Assembly (NCBI RefSeq): GCF_004769665.1 | Contig: NZ_RQGG01000010.1 | Location: 124,001 to 188,000 of the forward strand | Length of the DNA stretch: 64,000 nucleotides | Direction of reading: 5' to 3' | DNA from: Leptospira kemamanensis | GTDB lineage: Bacteria > Spirochaetota > Leptospiria > Leptospirales > Leptospiraceae | In this document: positions 34,957-44,930 of the stretch, piece after piece | How the letters are laid out: each line of letters opens with the position of its first letter | Position numbering within the stretch: the stretch's first letter is position 1 | Position numbers and translations under genes: made by a program | Notes under the pieces: model-generated | The model's database searches: none | Seen by the model: the letters and a program-made list of their open reading frames with translations, nothing else | Told to the model about the DNA's origin: nothing

Positions 34957-36230
34957 TTGTGTCCAAACAAAAGAAAAAAGTAGTGATCATCGGAGCAGGT
35001 TTTGGTGGATTACAAGTAATCAAAACTCTCGCAAATCAAAAGGAATATGAGATTCTTGTTGTAGATAAAAAAAACCACCATTTATTCCAACCACTTTTAT
35101 ACCAAGTAGCAACTGCTGTTTTGTCACCAGCTGATATTGCAATTCCAACAAGATCAATCACAACGAAATACAAAAATGTCAAAATCCTATTCGGTGATGT
35201 TTCAGATATTAACTTTCAGAAAAAGGAAATCGTATTTCAGAATAATACAGAATCTTATGATTATTTGATAATTGCAACTGGAGCTAAAACAAGTTATTTT
35301 GGAAATGCACATTGGGAAAACAAAACATTAGGTTTAAAGAACTTAAGAGATGCTTTATCCATCCGAAGACAAATCTTATTATCCTTTGAACAAGCAGAAC
35401 TGATTGGAGACTATGAAAAATCCAAAAGTTTAATGCATTATGTGATCATCGGAGGAGGACCAACTGGAGTCGAACTTGCAGGTTCCATTGCAGAACTTTC
35501 ACATAATATCATCCGAAAAGATTTCCGAAACATTGACTCTGGAATGACGAAAGTTACACTGATAGAGGCAGGTCCCAGGATATTAAATGCTTTTAGTGAG
35601 TCATCAAGCCAATTCACAAAATTAAAATTGGAAAGTAGGGGAGTGGAAGTGTTAACCAATTCTCCTGTATTGGACATTACAGACTCAGGAGTAAAATTAA
35701 AAGATCGTTTCATAGAATCAAAAACAGTTATCTGGGCAGCAGGTGTGGAAGGATCAAACCTTGCCAAAAAATTACCACTTAACAAAGACAAGGCGAACAA
35801 AATTATCGTAGATGAATATTGCAGAACTTTAGAATACCAAGACGTTTTTGTTATTGGTGATGCAGCCAATTTTAGCAAAGGTCTAACTAAACCTTTACCG
35901 GGAGTTTCACCTGTTGCCATGCAACAGGGTCGTTATGTTGGTAAATTCATCCAATCGCAAGAGAAGCAAAAACAAATGGCGCCATTCCAATATTTTGATA
36001 AAGGCAATATGGCAACGATTGGGCGAACAGATGCAGTTGCAGAATTTGGAATTTTTAAATTAAAGGGAATTTTAGGTTGGTTAGGTTGGCTATTTGTTCA
36101 CTTGGTTTATCAAGTTGGGTTTAAGAATAAGGTGAGCACTTTACTCAGCTGGGTTTGGAGTTATCTTACTTTTCGAGCCGGCTCTCGGCTCATCCAGGAA
36201 GAAGTCCAAGACCTTTCAGTTCGACCTTAA
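34953..36230 (+). CDS. NADH dehydrogenase type 2-like FAD oxidoreductase
   Basis: This is a 425-residue two-dinucleotide-fold flavoprotein. FAD site: VVIIGAGFGGLQVIKTL; NAD site: VIIGGGPTGVELAGSIAEL; FAD-closing motif VFVIGDAANF. A C-terminal hydrophobic helix (GWLGWLFVHLVYQVGF) fits membrane attachment, as in NDH-2 that passes NADH electrons to quinone. The ORF opens at 34920 but the ATG at 34953 has TAGGAG upstream and overlaps the phosphatase stop. Confidence 0.88.
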   Translation: MIVSKQKKKVVIIGAGFGGLQVIKTLANQKEYEILVVDKKNHHLFQPLLYQVATAVLSPADIAIPTRSITTKYKNVKILFGDVSDINFQKKEIVFQNNTESYDYLIIATGAKTSYFGNAHWENKTLGLKNLRDALSIRRQILLSFEQAELIGDYEKSKSLMHYVIIGGGPTGVELAGSIAELSHNIIRKDFRNIDSGMTKVTLIEAGPRILNAFSESSSQFTKLKLESRGVEVLTNSPVLDITDSGVKLKDRFIESKTVIWAAGVEGSNLAKKLPLNKDKANKIIVDEYCRTLEYQDVFVIGDAANFSKGLTKPLPGVSPVAMQQGRYVGKFIQSQEKQKQMAPFQYFDKGNMATIGRTDAVAEFGIFKLKGILGWLGWLFVHLVYQVGFKNKVSTLLSWVWSYLTFRAGSRLIQEEVQDLSVRP

Positions 36231-36476
36231 ATTAAACTGATTCTTTTTAGATTCTGAAATACATTTTTGATACGATAATTCAGTATTACCAACCCAATAT
36301 AATGAGTTCGTCTCTGTGGCTCCATTTGGCGCATGCCTTTGTAAGATGGGGATCATGTAAAGATAACTATTATTTCTAGTGATTTCACATTCATCTTTGA
36401 TTTGTGCTTCACGGGAAATTTCGGAACAACCACACGTCAAAAGAACACAATAGAAACTGAAACTAATAAATCTCAT
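36216..36476 (-). CDS. Small lipoprotein of unknown function
   Basis: This is an 86-residue protein with an N-terminal hydrophobic signal and a LLTCGC lipobox-like site; two further Cys are spread in the mature part. The start overlaps the end of the upstream exported-protein gene by four bases. The 3' end overlaps the stop of the oxidoreductase by 15 bases. No family recognised. Confidence 0.5.
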   Translation of the reverse strand: MRFISFSFYCVLLTCGCSEISREAQIKDECEITRNNSYLYMIPILQRHAPNGATETNSLYWVGNTELSYQKCISESKKNQFNLRSN

Positions 36477-36901
36477 TGTGTACTTTTCAGTAATTTTGTT
36501 AGATCTTGGAATTCTTTCTTCTGATCATCAGAACAACTAGATAGGTTTTTTTCTAAAAAAGTTAGGTCTTCTTCTGCTTTCTTCATCTGAGAAACTTTGT
36601 ATTCTGGTTTATGACTTACCTTCAAAACAATCTCTCCTGTATAACCAGTCTCCCCGTTTGCTTCCAAAATGATGGATCGGATTCTTTTTAAATATAAAGG
36701 AATCAATGACTGTATGTTCGCATCTTTCGAATACTCGTTTATAGCCGTAGTCAAAAAGGTGATTTTTTTTCTATGAATGGAAGTGAGATCTGATTTTTTT
36801 TCGCAATCAATTATGGAATCACATGGATTCTTTGTTTTGGACTCTCCATAGACAGTCACTGAAATCAACATCACAACGAAAACAAATCTGTGTACATTCA
36901 T
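36473..36901 (-). CDS. Small exported protein of unknown function
   Basis: This is a 142-residue protein with a signal peptide (cleavage near VYGES, about residue 20). The mature part is a polar helical chain with two early Cys and one late Cys. It is cotranscribed with the next small lipoprotein gene (4-base overlap). No family recognised. Confidence 0.5.
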   Translation of the reverse strand: MNVHRFVFVVMLISVTVYGESKTKNPCDSIIDCEKKSDLTSIHRKKITFLTTAINEYSKDANIQSLIPLYLKRIRSIILEANGETGYTGEIVLKVSHKPEYKVSQMKKAEEDLTFLEKNLSSCSDDQKKEFQDLTKLLKSTQ

Positions 36902-36993
36902 ATCGAAAATAGAATCAAATCCAAAAAAAGAATCAAGCGTAAATACTTAAGATAAATGTTTACAATCGAAGGGATTGAAAAAACCCTTAGTTT

Positions 36994-37854
36994 ATGTTGC
37001 CGATTTCGATTCGCACAAAATTCCACACCATTGAGGGATTAGAGTGGGGGAATCCGCAAGGAACACCCATAGTCTGTTTTCATGGATGGTTGGACAATGC
37101 AAATAGTTTTGCACCACTAGCCAAATATTTCCCAGAGCATCGATTTCTCTCCTTCGATTTTCCAGGCCATGGGAAATCCACTCACAAACCAGAAAATTCA
37201 GTGTATTATTTTGCAGAATATGCGTTAGAAATAGTATCCATCATACAAACTTTAGGTTTAGAGGATTTTATTTTGATGGCCCATTCCATGGGAGCCGCCA
37301 TTTCTACGTTAGTTGCCGGCACCAATCTACTCAAAATTAAGAAACTAGTTTTAATTGAGGCTTTGGGACCAATAACGAATCCTTCCCAATCGGCACCAGA
37401 CATTATGGCAGAAGCCATCAAACAGATATTACATCCCAGAGGAAAAAAAGAAACGTATTTCCCCAATATGGATTCGGCAGTTGCCATACGACTACGCGCA
37501 GGAGATATGGACGAAAATTCTGCATCATTACTTATGGAAAGAGGAATTGAAAAAACGCCTCACGGCCTAAAACCAAGACGCGACCTTAGACTGCACTTCA
37601 ATTCATTCTTTCGATATACGGAGGAACAAGTTGTATCTTTTTGCGAAAGGATTGAATGTCCTACATTGCTTATATTAGGTGACAAATCAAACTTTCCTAT
37701 CGGAAGTGCTTATCCAAATAGAAAATCAGCTGTTCAAAATTTAACAGAAGTCACTTTAAGCGGAGGGCATCACCTACATATGGATCATCCCGAAAAAGTC
37801 GCACACGTCATTCAACAATTTTTAAACGATCAGAAAACAAAGGACAATTCATGA
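36994..37854 (+). CDS. Alpha/beta-hydrolase
   Basis: This is a 286-residue hydrolase. FHGWLDNANSF gives the oxyanion HG, AHSMGAA holds the nucleophile Ser (Ala in place of the first Gly of GxSxG), and GGHHLHMDHPE near the C-terminus supplies the catalytic His. The substrate is unknown. It opens a plus-strand run that continues with hardly a gap to htpG. Confidence 0.87.
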   Translation: MLPISIRTKFHTIEGLEWGNPQGTPIVCFHGWLDNANSFAPLAKYFPEHRFLSFDFPGHGKSTHKPENSVYYFAEYALEIVSIIQTLGLEDFILMAHSMGAAISTLVAGTNLLKIKKLVLIEALGPITNPSQSAPDIMAEAIKQILHPRGKKETYFPNMDSAVAIRLRAGDMDENSASLLMERGIEKTPHGLKPRRDLRLHFNSFFRYTEEQVVSFCERIECPTLLILGDKSNFPIGSAYPNRKSAVQNLTEVTLSGGHHLHMDHPEKVAHVIQQFLNDQKTKDNS

Positions 37855-38393
37855 GTTCACCAATTGAAAACCCATCTCGGCATGGTTACGAAATTCACCA
37901 CGATACTTGTTTCGGTTGTGGGAAAGAAAACCCACTTGGACTCGTAGCCGATTTCACCTTTCATGATGAAACGGGAGAAGTAAACTTTACTTATAATTTC
38001 AAGAAATTGTATAACGGTGCACCTGGCTTTGTACATGGTGGTATATTATCAACGATGTTAGACGAAGCAATGGGCGGACTTTGTTTTCATTTAGGCTACA
38101 TTGTCATGACGGATACAATGAGTTTTAAATTTCACAAAGCAACACCAGTGGAAACAGAACTACTCATCCGAGCGTGGCCGATAAAAAAAGCGAAACGTAA
38201 AGTATTATTAGAGTGTGAGCTCACTTCACTCAACGGAGAAATTCTCTATGTCAAAGGAGAAGGAGCTTTCCATATTCTACCACCTAGATTTTTCTCAGAA
38301 AAATTGACTGGGGGAAAAATAGCGATTGCGAATGAATTATTATCTGTTAATAAATTGAAACGAGCACATCTCTTTGACAGGATAGAAACATGA
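37851..38393 (+). CDS. PaaI-like hotdog thioesterase
   Basis: This is a 180-residue protein. CFGCGKENPLGL (a Cys-x2-Cys-like opening) and GFVHGGILSTMLDEAMGG, with Asp as the likely catalytic residue, are typical of the PaaI/4HBT hotdog family. The substrate is probably an acyl-CoA. Its start overlaps the upstream hydrolase and its stop the next lipoprotein by four bases each. Confidence 0.87.
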   Translation: MSSPIENPSRHGYEIHHDTCFGCGKENPLGLVADFTFHDETGEVNFTYNFKKLYNGAPGFVHGGILSTMLDEAMGGLCFHLGYIVMTDTMSFKFHKATPVETELLIRAWPIKKAKRKVLLECELTSLNGEILYVKGEGAFHILPPRFFSEKLTGGKIAIANELLSVNKLKRAHLFDRIET

Positions 38394-39709
38394 ATTCAAA
38401 ATTTTACGCAATCTTGATCGCCGCATTGGTTTTTCAATGTTCTGGCGCATCAGTAAAAGATGGGTCAGGTGACCAAGAATTTGAACTGAAATTAACAAAA
38501 GGTAAATGGATCCGTACAGAAAGATTTAAAAATTCAGGTGGAATCCGCGCGGTCGGAGAAGTGAAGGCAGAATGTGGTGGAGCAAAGTGTTCGGAAGAAC
38601 AAGTTTCTAAGTTTGCTGCACCTAAGATCAAATCATTGCCAAAACATGGAATTTGGGAAGAATACATCCAATTTGAACAACCAGGATCTACTCCAGAAAG
38701 TCCAAAATTCAAATCAACACTTGACCAAGTCGGTGAATACATCGATGGGAAAAAAACAGGAATCTGGAAAAAACCTGACCCTGAAAACCCACAAAAATTC
38801 CTCGCCGAAACTCCTTGGGTAGATGGGAAAAAAGAAGGTGTGGCCAAAACCTTCGACAAACAAGGGAATGTGACATCCGAAACTACATATGTAGATGATA
38901 AAAAAAATGGTCCTTATTATCGAAAAAATAGTAAAGGGGAATGGGTTGAAAAAGGTTCCTTTAAGGACAACGAAGAAGAAGGGGAATGGGTCTATCATTT
39001 TGTTGGCGCTGATGGAAACGGAATCAAAACAAAAGTTTCTTATGCAAACGGCTTAAAAAATGGATTAGAGATCAATTACTATAAAGATGGCGCCGTTGAG
39101 TCCCAAGGAAACTATGTTTCCGACGTTCGGACTGGAACTTGGAAAATGTTTGGTGGAAAAGGAAATCTTTTAGCAGAAGGAAACTACTCAAAAAAAGAAA
39201 ACTCCGAAAACTTAGACATCAAATATGAAAGGACTGGTATTTGGAAAGAATACTATCCAGATGGAAAACTATTTGGCTCTGGTCAACGCAAACATACGCG
39301 CACCGGTGAATGGAAATTCTATTATAAAAATGGCCAAGTAGCATATCATGGAAACATGGCTAACGAAAGTATGTTAGAAACTGCAAAAGTTTATGACCAA
39401 ACGGGAAGAATTTTAGGAGAAGGGAAACTGTTTTTCTCTCTTGTTAAAATAGATGAAGAACTCCAAGACCTAAAATTAAACTACAAACCAAGTATTCCTT
39501 TTACCTACTTTTACCCTTCCGGAAAAAAAAGAATGGTGATTCGTTCAACTGAAGATGCAACGGAATATTCCGAAGATGGAAGAGAACTCGGGAAAGGTCC
39601 AGTGGAACCACAGGGAAGAAAAATGGGATGTTGGACAATTGGTGGAAAAACAGAATACTATATGATCGACAAACCAATGCCTAAAATGACTGCTTCGCAA
39701 TGCAAATAG
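38390..39709 (+). CDS. YwqK/MORN-repeat lipoprotein
   Basis: This is a 439-residue lipoprotein: signal, then VFQC (Cys17). The mature part has repeated units such as DGKKTGIWKK, VDGKKEGVAKTFDKQGN and SDVRTGTWKMFGGKGN, the MORN_2 pattern seen in YwqK-family proteins. These repeats fold as beta-hairpin chains. Though family names mention antitoxins, no toxin gene is near. It overlaps the thioesterase and MoxR genes at both ends. Confidence 0.82.
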   Translation: MNSKFYAILIAALVFQCSGASVKDGSGDQEFELKLTKGKWIRTERFKNSGGIRAVGEVKAECGGAKCSEEQVSKFAAPKIKSLPKHGIWEEYIQFEQPGSTPESPKFKSTLDQVGEYIDGKKTGIWKKPDPENPQKFLAETPWVDGKKEGVAKTFDKQGNVTSETTYVDDKKNGPYYRKNSKGEWVEKGSFKDNEEEGEWVYHFVGADGNGIKTKVSYANGLKNGLEINYYKDGAVESQGNYVSDVRTGTWKMFGGKGNLLAEGNYSKKENSENLDIKYERTGIWKEYYPDGKLFGSGQRKHTRTGEWKFYYKNGQVAYHGNMANESMLETAKVYDQTGRILGEGKLFFSLVKIDEELQDLKLNYKPSIPFTYFYPSGKKRMVIRSTEDATEYSEDGRELGKGPVEPQGRKMGCWTIGGKTEYYMIDKPMPKMTASQCK

Positions 39710-40680
39710 ACCAAGAACAAATTAAAGACATCTCTGACCAAATCAAACTGATTCGGTCAGAATTAGCAGAATCAATATCAGGAATGGATCATGTCATCCA
39801 ATCCTTGTTTGTTGGACTCGTAGCAAATGGACATATCCTATTAGAAGGTATGCCTGGACTTGCTAAAACCTTAGTCGCCAAAAATTTAGCCTCCATCATA
39901 GATGCTAATTTCTCAAGAGTTCAATTTACACCTGATTTGTTACCAGCAGACCTAATTGGTACCAATATATTTAATCCGAAAACCTCATCTTTTGAAATTA
40001 GGAAAGGGCCTATTTTCACCAATGTGTTGTTAGCTGACGAAATCAACAGAGCACCTGCAAAAGTTCAATCTGCCTTATTACAATGTATGGAAGAAAGACA
40101 GGTTTCTATTGCAGACCAAACCTTTGACTTAGCTCCTCCTTTTTTTGTAATCGCAACGCAAAACCCAATTGATCAAGAAGGGACGTACCCATTACCAGAG
40201 GCGCAATTGGATCGATTTTTGTTCAAAGTGACAGTTGGGTATCCCAATTTCGACGAAGAAGTTGCAATCTTACACCAACATGGCAATGTTCAATTTCAAA
40301 AATCTTCGCCAAAAAAAACGATGAAACCAAAGGATATCCAAAAGATTTCTGAAATTTCGAATCATGTTTTTGTTGATCCGAAACTTTATGCTTATATTGT
40401 GAATTTAACAAGGAATACACGTCCTAATTCCACAAATAACACAGAACTCAAAACCTTTATCCTTCATGGTGTAAGTCCAAGAGCCAGCTTAGCTTTATTA
40501 AAAGTAAGTCGGATCAACGCATTATTAGAAGGAAGAACATTTGTGATTCCAGAAGATATCCAAAGATTTTTTCCGGAAATAGTGAAACACAGACTTCACT
40601 TAACTATCGATGCAATTAGTGAAGACATAAGCACAGATTCAATTGTAAAAAGGATATTGGCCGTAACGGAAGTTCCATAA
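39700..40680 (+). CDS. MoxR-family AAA+ ATPase
   Basis: This is a 326-residue AAA+ chaperone. Walker A: EGMPGLAKT; Walker B: LLADEINRAPAKVQSALLQCMEERQV; sensor 1: ATQNPIDQEGTYPLPEAQLDRFLFK, a MoxR hallmark. MoxR ATPases work with vWA-domain proteins, here the BatA/BatB-like products downstream. It overlaps the lipoprotein gene by 10 bases and is followed after one base by the DUF58 gene. Confidence 0.93.
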   Translation: MQIDQEQIKDISDQIKLIRSELAESISGMDHVIQSLFVGLVANGHILLEGMPGLAKTLVAKNLASIIDANFSRVQFTPDLLPADLIGTNIFNPKTSSFEIRKGPIFTNVLLADEINRAPAKVQSALLQCMEERQVSIADQTFDLAPPFFVIATQNPIDQEGTYPLPEAQLDRFLFKVTVGYPNFDEEVAILHQHGNVQFQKSSPKKTMKPKDIQKISEISNHVFVDPKLYAYIVNLTRNTRPNSTNNTELKTFILHGVSPRASLALLKVSRINALLEGRTFVIPEDIQRFFPEIVKHRLHLTIDAISEDISTDSIVKRILAVTEVP

Positions 40681-40681
40681 A

Positions 40682-41500
40682 ATGCTGAACCCAGAGTTAA
40701 AAAGACTACTGCAAGTTTTGCAATGGGAATCAAAAAAGAAATTTGCTTCGAATAGAAAAGGTCTTTTATACACAGCGGATCGAGGAAGAGGACTTGATTT
40801 CAAAGAAGTTAGAAATTATCAATATGGTGATGACATTCGTTACATTGATTGGAATGTCACTTCCAGAACTGGTGAACTTCATACAAAAGAATTTTATGAA
40901 GAAAAAGATGCGACCATCATTTTATTCATAGATACTAGCTTATCCATGGATGAAGCAAAATCAAATTCCACCATCCAAATTGCTTTATTTTTATCCTTAT
41001 TTCATATACGACTTGGAAACCGTATTTTTATTGTTAGTTTTTCCGATCACATTTTTTCATCGGGAAAATGGTTTAAAACAGAATCAGAAGTATTAACTTT
41101 CTTTGATCAACTGAAAAAACAAAAAGTCGGCAATGAAACCAACTACTTAGAAGCATACCAATATGCTTTCAAAATCCATCCAAAATATGCAGTGACATAT
41201 TGGTTAAGTGATTTTATGAACTTTTCTACTTTGGCCAAACAATTTAAAATGCCGAAGATTTGGGACCAATATGGTATTTGGATTCAAGATGAGATCGATG
41301 AAATAGAAAGACCTTTTTTCCTTCGATTCTTTCGTATCATCGCACAAGAGAGTAGGTCTTTACAAGGCAACGAGTCGATTTATTCAAAAGATTTATTATC
41401 TGCAAAATCGTTATTTGGCAAAAATTTAATCCAAATCGATCCCACTGCAAAACTTCACAATCAAATCTTACCTTTATTCAAAGTGCGAAGTAATGTATAA
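40682..41500 (+). CDS. DUF58 vWA-like protein of the MoxR locus
   Basis: This is a 272-residue protein. The DUF58 signature GRGLDFKEVRNYQYGDDIRYIDW sits near residues 33-55, followed by a vWA-like domain with FIDTSLSMDEA (a partial MIDAS). These proteins accompany MoxR and Bat proteins in most bacteria. Probably cytoplasmic or membrane-peripheral, as no signal is present. Its 3' end overlaps the next gene by 8 bases. Confidence 0.9.
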   Translation: MLNPELKRLLQVLQWESKKKFASNRKGLLYTADRGRGLDFKEVRNYQYGDDIRYIDWNVTSRTGELHTKEFYEEKDATIILFIDTSLSMDEAKSNSTIQIALFLSLFHIRLGNRIFIVSFSDHIFSSGKWFKTESEVLTFFDQLKKQKVGNETNYLEAYQYAFKIHPKYAVTYWLSDFMNFSTLAKQFKMPKIWDQYGIWIQDEIDEIERPFFLRFFRIIAQESRSLQGNESIYSKDLLSAKSLFGKNLIQIDPTAKLHNQILPLFKVRSNV

Positions 41501-42332
41501 GTTTATTCTTTTCCAAATTTTATTCTGTTTTGCTTTAATTGCATCACCAAAGGAAACCTTATCCCTAGATAAAATATATGTTGGTGATAAGGTTCAATAC
41601 GAGATCCGGTGGGAGGAACCTTCGGTAACCGATGTGATTTTAGAACCAGGGGAAATTTATGAAGACGAATCATTACCAGTTCTAGAAATTCTATCTGTGG
41701 ACAAATTAGATCATAAAGTCACAGCTTCGATTATTTTCTTTATGGCAGGAGAATTCTATTTACCAACAGTATGGAAGGAAAATGGTAAAGAATTTAAATC
41801 AACACTCAAAATTACAGTATCTTCACATTTAACAGGGATGGAATCAGAAATAGAAGATGTAGATCCACCCATATTGTTCTCGGGTCCTTACCTATTTAGA
41901 CTACTTGGCCTTATACTTTTTACATGTATCAATTTATATATCCTTTATGCTTTATATCTTTATTGGAAATCCAAACCAAAAGTTGTAGACGCTCTCTGGG
42001 AAAAAAATCCAACCTTACCAGAATCAACCAAACGTTTGCAAAACATAGAACAGTATTTACAGACAGAAACCATTTTTGAAAAAGAATTAATCTTTAAAAT
42101 CAGTGAATACTTAAAGGAAATATATTCTGAAAAGTTAAATGAAAATCTACTTGGTAATACTGATTCAGAGTTTCTTGCCACGATTCATGACAAAACCCAT
42201 ATTCCAGATTCATTCATACGTGAAATTCGAATGTATTTTAGAGAAATGAAATACAATCAAAACGAAGTAATTCTTTCTAAAGAGAAAGCAAACCAAATTT
42301 GGGAACAAATCAAAAAGGATTTTTTGACTTAA
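41493..42332 (+). CDS. Membrane-anchored protein of the Bat locus (DUF4381-like position)
   Basis: This is a 279-residue protein with a signal peptide (about 1-18), a beta-rich external domain, a TM near 130-152 and a cytoplasmic helical C-terminus of about 125 residues. The layout and position between the DUF58 and BatA genes match the DUF4381-type component of Bat loci. No catalytic motif. It probably couples the external domain to the vWA proteins. Confidence 0.7.
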   Translation: MYKFILFQILFCFALIASPKETLSLDKIYVGDKVQYEIRWEEPSVTDVILEPGEIYEDESLPVLEILSVDKLDHKVTASIIFFMAGEFYLPTVWKENGKEFKSTLKITVSSHLTGMESEIEDVDPPILFSGPYLFRLLGLILFTCINLYILYALYLYWKSKPKVVDALWEKNPTLPESTKRLQNIEQYLQTETIFEKELIFKISEYLKEIYSEKLNENLLGNTDSEFLATIHDKTHIPDSFIREIRMYFREMKYNQNEVILSKEKANQIWEQIKKDFLT

Positions 42333-42333
42333 G

Positions 42334-43287
42334 ATGGATCAGTTCCAACGACCTTACCTTCTCTTTTTTATTCTCCCTATCCTTATTTTATATGTTTACC
42401 AATGGAAAAAAAATCCATTTGGACCCATTTTTTTAATCCAATCAGATCGTTTTCAAAAACCAAAACATCAATTCCTCACGAAATTAAGAAAGTATGTTTA
42501 TCTATTATCTGAATTTATTGTCTATTTAGCCTTGGTTTTCTTAGTGATTGCTGCAGCAGGTCCAGGTGAGAGCTACAAACTAACACCCGATACTACAAAG
42601 GGTGTAGATATCATGATCGCTCTCGACATTTCAGGTTCCATGGTAAATTCTTACGACTTTTTGCCTAAAAATAGATTAACCGTATCAAAAGAACTTTTGC
42701 GAGTGTTTATCCAAAAAAGATTATACGATCGCATTGGTATCGTTTTGTTTGCAGGAGCTGCATATCTCCAATCTCCACTTTCCAGTGATCGTTATGCGTT
42801 AGATGAACTAATCAATGAAACTTCCAATGAAGATATCGAAGAACAAGGCACGGCGATCGGAGATGCCCTTGTATTGTCAACCTACCGACTCAAACATTCA
42901 GAAGCAAAATCGAAAGTAATCATTTTACTAACCGATGGAGTTTCCAATACGGGGAAATTGGATCCAGAAACAGCTGCCTACGCGGCAAAATCCCTTGGAG
43001 TCAAAGTCTACTGCATTGGCATCGGAAAAGAAGAAGGTCAGTACGAAGTTAATTATGAATCACTTGCAAAAATATCGATGAATACAAATGGAAGATTTTT
43101 TAGAGCGGAATCACCAGAAGATTTGCAAGAAGTATTAAATGAAATCAATAGTCTCGAAGTTGTGGAATTACCTTCTAAACCATTAGAAATCCATGAAACA
43201 CACTTTCCGAATTTTGTTTATTTTGCATTCATCCTTTTACTTACCCATTTATTGATGAAACTATACCCTTCCCCGGAGAAAATTTGA
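42334..43287 (+). CDS. batA: BatA-like vWA membrane protein
   Basis: This is a 317-residue protein: two N-terminal TMs (about 6-22, 50-75), a vWA domain with a complete MIDAS motif DISGSM near residue 95, TDGVSNTGKL, and a C-terminal TM. BatA is part of the Bacteroides aerotolerance locus, with stress or envelope functions that remain unclear. Its stop overlaps the next ORF start by four bases. Confidence 0.88.
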   Translation: MDQFQRPYLLFFILPILILYVYQWKKNPFGPIFLIQSDRFQKPKHQFLTKLRKYVYLLSEFIVYLALVFLVIAAAGPGESYKLTPDTTKGVDIMIALDISGSMVNSYDFLPKNRLTVSKELLRVFIQKRLYDRIGIVLFAGAAYLQSPLSSDRYALDELINETSNEDIEEQGTAIGDALVLSTYRLKHSEAKSKVIILLTDGVSNTGKLDPETAAYAAKSLGVKVYCIGIGKEEGQYEVNYESLAKISMNTNGRFFRAESPEDLQEVLNEINSLEVVELPSKPLEIHETHFPNFVYFAFILLLTHLLMKLYPSPEKI

Positions 43288-44930
43288 TGGATGCAAATAG
43301 AATTATCATACTTGGCATCATCACTTTAGTGGTTGGACTAATAGTTTCATTATTTAAACTTTGGATCAATCATTCGTCTCAAAAATTAAAAAAAGATCAT
43401 CCTTCTTTAGTCAATAGATTACAAACTACAAATACGAAGATTCTCTTCTTACGTTCTGTAATATTTTTATTAGCAGTATTATTCGCAATTGAGTCCTTAT
43501 ATAAAGTCAAATCAGTTGATGCAGAATCCACGAAAGACTTTGAATCAGCAGACATCTTATTTGTAGTGGATGTTAGTTTATCCATGAATGCTGTGGATGT
43601 TAAACCAAATCGATTAAAACGTTTCCAAGATGTAATCTTACGGTTACTTCCTGATTTAAAAGGCAATCGTGTCGGAATGATTGTATTTGCTGGGCAATCC
43701 TTCGCATACTGTCCCCTTACATCAGACATCACTGCTGTTTCGGATTACATCAAATCACTAGGTGTTGAAATGGTGGGAGCCAAAGGAACTAATTTAGGCA
43801 AAGCTTTAGAAAAAGTAGAATCGGTTAGAAAAAAAAGTAAACATTTACAGTCGATGCTCACCGTCATTGTCACAGATGGAGAAGACCATGAAAAACAATC
43901 TTTACCAAACCTAGAAGGGGACGTTGTGGTATGGGGAATTGGAACGGAAGAAGGAGGACCGATTGAATTTCGAGATCCAAGTACGGGAAAAGGTGGGTTT
44001 GTAACTTACGATTCTAACTTAGTAGACTCACCTTATTCTGAAAATGTGATCAACTCTAAACTTAACTTAGATATCTTAACATCTTTAGCGGATCGGTATG
44101 AAGGAGAGTATCACAACATTTCGTTTTATGAAGATGGTGCCTTAAACCTCGTAGATAAAATCCAATCGATGAAAAAAACCAAAACCGAACGGCTAGAAAG
44201 ATTTAAAAATGAAGATGGTGCTCATCCTTACCTTTTGATTTCCTTTTTTTTACTCCTAGTGGAACGAGTGATATCAATCCATTTACAAAAAAATATTTTT
44301 TTTAAATTATCTATCTTCCTTGTTTTATTACTAACATTCCAAAACCAAATATATGCCTGGGAGTTGGATCCTGGTGGTAACGCCATTGAGAGAGGCAAAC
44401 AAGCTTACGAAAATCAAAATTACAATGAAAGCCAAAAAGAATTTACAAAAGCAAAGGAATACATAGAAGACGATCCCAGATTAATTTACAATGAATCCAC
44501 AACCGCATACCAAATGGGGAAATTTATGGAATCAAAGGAATTATTGGATAAAACTCTGCAACATCCCAAGTCAGACTCCGATTTAAAATCCAAAGCTCAT
44601 TTTGCCAAAGGAAACATTTACTCTAAGTTAGGTCAAAAGAAAGAAGCTCTCAAATCGTATCTTCAAAGTTTAAAAGAAAATCCCGATAACATCGCTGCCA
44701 AAAAAAACATTGAACATTTAACCAAAAAACAAAACACAAGTCCTAAAAATAACCAGGGACAAGGGCAAACACAAAACCCAAATCCTTCCAAAACACCAAA
44801 AGAAAACCAAAAATCGGAAAACGAGAGCCAAAATCCATCTGATGTCGATCGAATTATGGAACCATTTTCCAATGATTCAATTCTAAAAAACAAAAGAGGA
44901 GGATCATTCGACAATGAAAAATTTTGGTAG
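43284..44930 (+). CDS. BatB-BatC fusion (vWA plus TPR)
   Basis: This is a 548-residue chain. Two TMs near the N-terminus precede a vWA domain with DVSLSM (MIDAS) and TDGEDHEK. TMs near residues 312-330 and 334-352 follow, then TPR units (ERGKQAYENQNYNESQKEFTKA, KSKAHFAKGNIYSKLGQKKEA) and a Gln/Asn/Pro/Lys-rich tail. BatB and the TPR protein BatC are separate genes in most Bat loci; here they form one ORF. Confidence 0.88.
   Translation: MMDANRIIILGIITLVVGLIVSLFKLWINHSSQKLKKDHPSLVNRLQTTNTKILFLRSVIFLLAVLFAIESLYKVKSVDAESTKDFESADILFVVDVSLSMNAVDVKPNRLKRFQDVILRLLPDLKGNRVGMIVFAGQSFAYCPLTSDITAVSDYIKSLGVEMVGAKGTNLGKALEKVESVRKKSKHLQSMLTVIVTDGEDHEKQSLPNLEGDVVVWGIGTEEGGPIEFRDPSTGKGGFVTYDSNLVDSPYSENVINSKLNLDILTSLADRYEGEYHNISFYEDGALNLVDKIQSMKKTKTERLERFKNEDGAHPYLLISFFLLLVERVISIHLQKNIFFKLSIFLVLLLTFQNQIYAWELDPGGNAIERGKQAYENQNYNESQKEFTKAKEYIEDDPRLIYNESTTAYQMGKFMESKELLDKTLQHPKSDSDLKSKAHFAKGNIYSKLGQKKEALKSYLQSLKENPDNIAAKKNIEHLTKKQNTSPKNNQGQGQTQNPNPSKTPKENQKSENESQNPSDVDRIMEPFSNDSILKNKRGGSFDNEKFW

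Noticed and set aside
38390..39709. Antitoxin function of the YwqK-family protein
   Set aside because: It is an exported lipoprotein of MORN-type repeats and no toxin gene is adjacent.
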